7,055 bases of DNA, taken from positions 1-7,055 of the forward strand of contig JAKQYG010000219.1 in the NCBI GenBank assembly GCA_023356515.1, in the 5' to 3' direction. The notes beneath the pieces were generated by a model. The model worked only from the letters and a program-made list of their open reading frames with translations. It ran no database searches and was not told the origin of the DNA. The stretch comes from Trichodesmium sp. MAG_R04. Lineage in GTDB: Bacteria; Cyanobacteriota; Cyanobacteriia; Cyanobacteriales; Microcoleaceae. The position numbers and the translations under genes were made by a program. This document shows, piece after piece, positions 6,166 to 7,055 of this stretch; positions within the stretch are counted from its first letter, which is position 1, and each line of letters begins with the position of its first letter.

Positions 6166-6179
6166 TTCAAATATTTGAA
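6166..6179. promoter_or_regulatory. 14-bp perfect palindrome
   Basis: TTCAAATATTTGAA is its own reverse complement. It lies about 240 bases upstream of the small conserved gene. It may be an operator or a chance AT-rich dyad. Confidence 0.2.
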
Positions 6180-6326
6180 CTACAGTTAATACCTTTGCGT
6201 AAACCCTGTAGATTATAAAATCCTCATTCCTTACTAGAAAATTAAGCTTGTGAGCTGGAAGAGGGTGGCCTCCCAAGTTGTAGCAAGAAACAAACATCAC
6301 TCACCCCTAGAGGGATGGGTCAAGAA

Positions 6327-6355
6327 TTGTGTAGGTTTTGTACAGCAGCTATATA
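6327..6355 (+). promoter_or_regulatory. Candidate sigma-70 type promoter for the small conserved gene
   Basis: TTGTGT (6327-6332) and TATATA (6350-6355) are separated by 17 bases and lie about 65 bases upstream of the ATG at 6419. Both hexamers deviate from consensus, so support is the spacing and position only. Confidence 0.35.
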
Positions 6356-6371
6356 GCTAATAAAAATTAGC
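6356..6371 (+). promoter_or_regulatory. Leader hairpin
   Basis: GCTAAT (6356-6361) and ATTAGC (6366-6371) form a perfect 6-bp stem with an AAAA loop directly after the candidate -10 box. It would be at the very 5' end of the transcript, where such stems can affect stability. There is no T-run, so it is not a normal terminator. Confidence 0.3.
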
Positions 6372-6418
6372 ACGATTAAAGTCAATATTTCTGACGTTAT
6401 GGATGGAGCTAGTTGAAC

Positions 6419-6838
6419 ATGGGTAATACCATTGGCATGATGTTTGGGTTTTTAGGTGGAACAATTTTCGCCAATGAAAGGGGATACAAAGTCTTACAAC
6501 ATCCTAACCCAAACCGAGAATATCAAAGACTTTCAGAGGCTAAATGGTTTTTGGCCTTGAGATGGTGTGAGCAATTTCCAGCTCCTGCTGGCATCCTTAA
6601 CTTCCAAGGTCAATTGTCTTTTTATAATCAAGCAGCATTAAGAGTTGGAGAACATAATTTTTTACCTCTAGAGCATAGGCAAGAAATTTTTAATCAATGT
6701 TTATCTTTACCAGTAGGTACAACAACAAATTACTCAATTTTTGTGGCGTCCAGCACTTCCTTTAGAACTGTAGAAATAATAGGAATTGAAATTGACCCCA
6801 GATATGGCAGAGTTGCTATTATACGTTCTCTTTAATTT
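6419..6838 (+). CDS. Conserved cyanobacterial hypothetical protein, PAS-like
   Basis: I do not know its function. The ATG at 6419 (MGNTIGMMFGFLGG) is preferred to the TTG two codons upstream because GGAG (6405-6408) is spaced 10 bases from it. The product is about 138 aa. The N-terminal ~20 residues are Gly/Met-rich and mildly hydrophobic but too short and weak for a confident membrane anchor. From about residue 50, FPAPAGILNFQGQLSFYNQAALRVGE resembles the start of a PAS fold (a G-I-L...G-x-L...N-x-A-A pattern). It continues through HRQEIFNQCLSLP and ends in alternating beta-like segments (TTNYSIFVAS, RTVEIIGIEI, RVAIIRSL). It is monocistronic by spacing. The sequence is close to what I recall from Nostocales genomes, so it is probably a real, conserved gene. 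The PAS assignment is inference. Confidence 0.8.
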
Positions 6839-7055
6839 TATCTACTCATTTTTATGAAGCAGGTCTTACAAGAAATAATAAGGTAGACAAGGAGAAGGAA
6901 AAGTAGACATGGTTTCGTACCATTATGTTTTTGGTCTTATTTGAACCGTATTGGTAGTATTACGATCAAAGAAACGATCGCTCCTCATTAAAGAGCGATC
7001 GCTTGAATAATCAATTTAACAATTATAGGATTTACCTAAAGAAACCTGGTTTTCA
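6839..7055. other. Right-edge non-coding region
   Basis: No gene is supported here. An AAGGAGAAGGA stretch (6889-6899) precedes ATG 6909, but the frame stops after 11 codons (TGA 6942). A HIP1-containing hairpin lies at 6975-7001. The neighbouring gene to the right is outside the window. Confidence 0.45.
6975..7001 (-). terminator. Strong HIP1-containing hairpin, possible terminator for minus-strand transcription
   Basis: CGATCGCTC (6975-6983) pairs perfectly with GAGCGATCG (6993-7001) around a 9-nt loop, and the right arm includes the HIP1 octamer at 6995-7002. Read on the minus strand the stem is followed by TTTCTTT, which would suit termination of a leftward gene beyond the window. On the plus strand no T-run follows. 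Alternatively it is just two nearby HIP1-like sites. Confidence 0.45.

Larger units (their letters stand above)
5932..6418. other. Gene-free region before the small conserved gene
   Basis: About 490 bases with no supportable ORF. It contains the third TATAGCA...TGCTATA element (6068-6142), a perfect palindrome (6166-6179), a relatively G+C-rich stretch (about 6250-6325), a candidate promoter (6327-6355) and a small hairpin (6356-6371). Confidence 0.5.

Noticed and set aside
6909..6944. Micro-ORF after an AAGGAGAAGGA stretch
   Set aside because: Only 11 codons with no recognisable peptide; the purine-rich run may be chance. Too weak to call a gene.

Overview
The window looks like a decaying stretch of chromosome from a filamentous, heterocyst-forming type cyanobacterium (Nostocales-like). 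The sequence is AT-rich. It carries four HIP1 octamers (GCGATCGC at about 1458, 1531, 4042 and 6995) and a heptamer-type short tandem repeat of the kind seen in Nostoc and Anabaena. The cobalamin gene, the GAF histidine kinase and the small conserved protein all resemble proteins I recall from Nostocales. Long gene-poor gaps, a nonsense-riddled oxygenase, an insertion-sequence stub and several MITE-like elements suggest reductive genome evolution. A symbiont such as Richelia or Nostoc azollae would fit, but that is inference from memory and cannot be settled here.

Layout, left to right. (1) Positions 1-811 hold the C-terminal part of a flavin monooxygenase closely resembling bacterial trimethylamine monooxygenase (Tmm), cut by the window edge. 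(2) Positions 1017-2498 hold cbiA/cobB, cobyrinate a,c-diamide synthase, probably starting at a TTG. (3) Positions 2536-2871 hold the decayed left end of an IS5-family (IS903-like) element. (4) Positions 2873-4357 on the minus strand hold a soluble GAF-domain histidine kinase. (5) Positions 4358-4919 are non-coding, with a MITE-like inverted-repeat element containing a short tandem repeat. (6) Positions 4920-5931 hold a pseudogene for a Rieske non-heme iron oxygenase. It is broken by at least three frameshifts, eight or more nonsense codons and a ~105 bp inverted-repeat element. (7) Positions 5932-6418 are non-coding, with a third TATAGCA...TGCTATA element and a G+C-richer leader region. (8) Positions 6419-6838 hold a small conserved cyanobacterial protein with a PAS-like C-terminal part. 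(9) The right edge carries a strong HIP1-containing hairpin.

The genes do not form an operon or a joint pathway: tmm, cbiA and the small protein are separate plus-strand units and the kinase is on the opposite strand. The coherent story is genome erosion by small palindromic elements, with a few intact housekeeping or signalling genes left between remnants. I see no defence system, CRISPR array, rRNA or tRNA.
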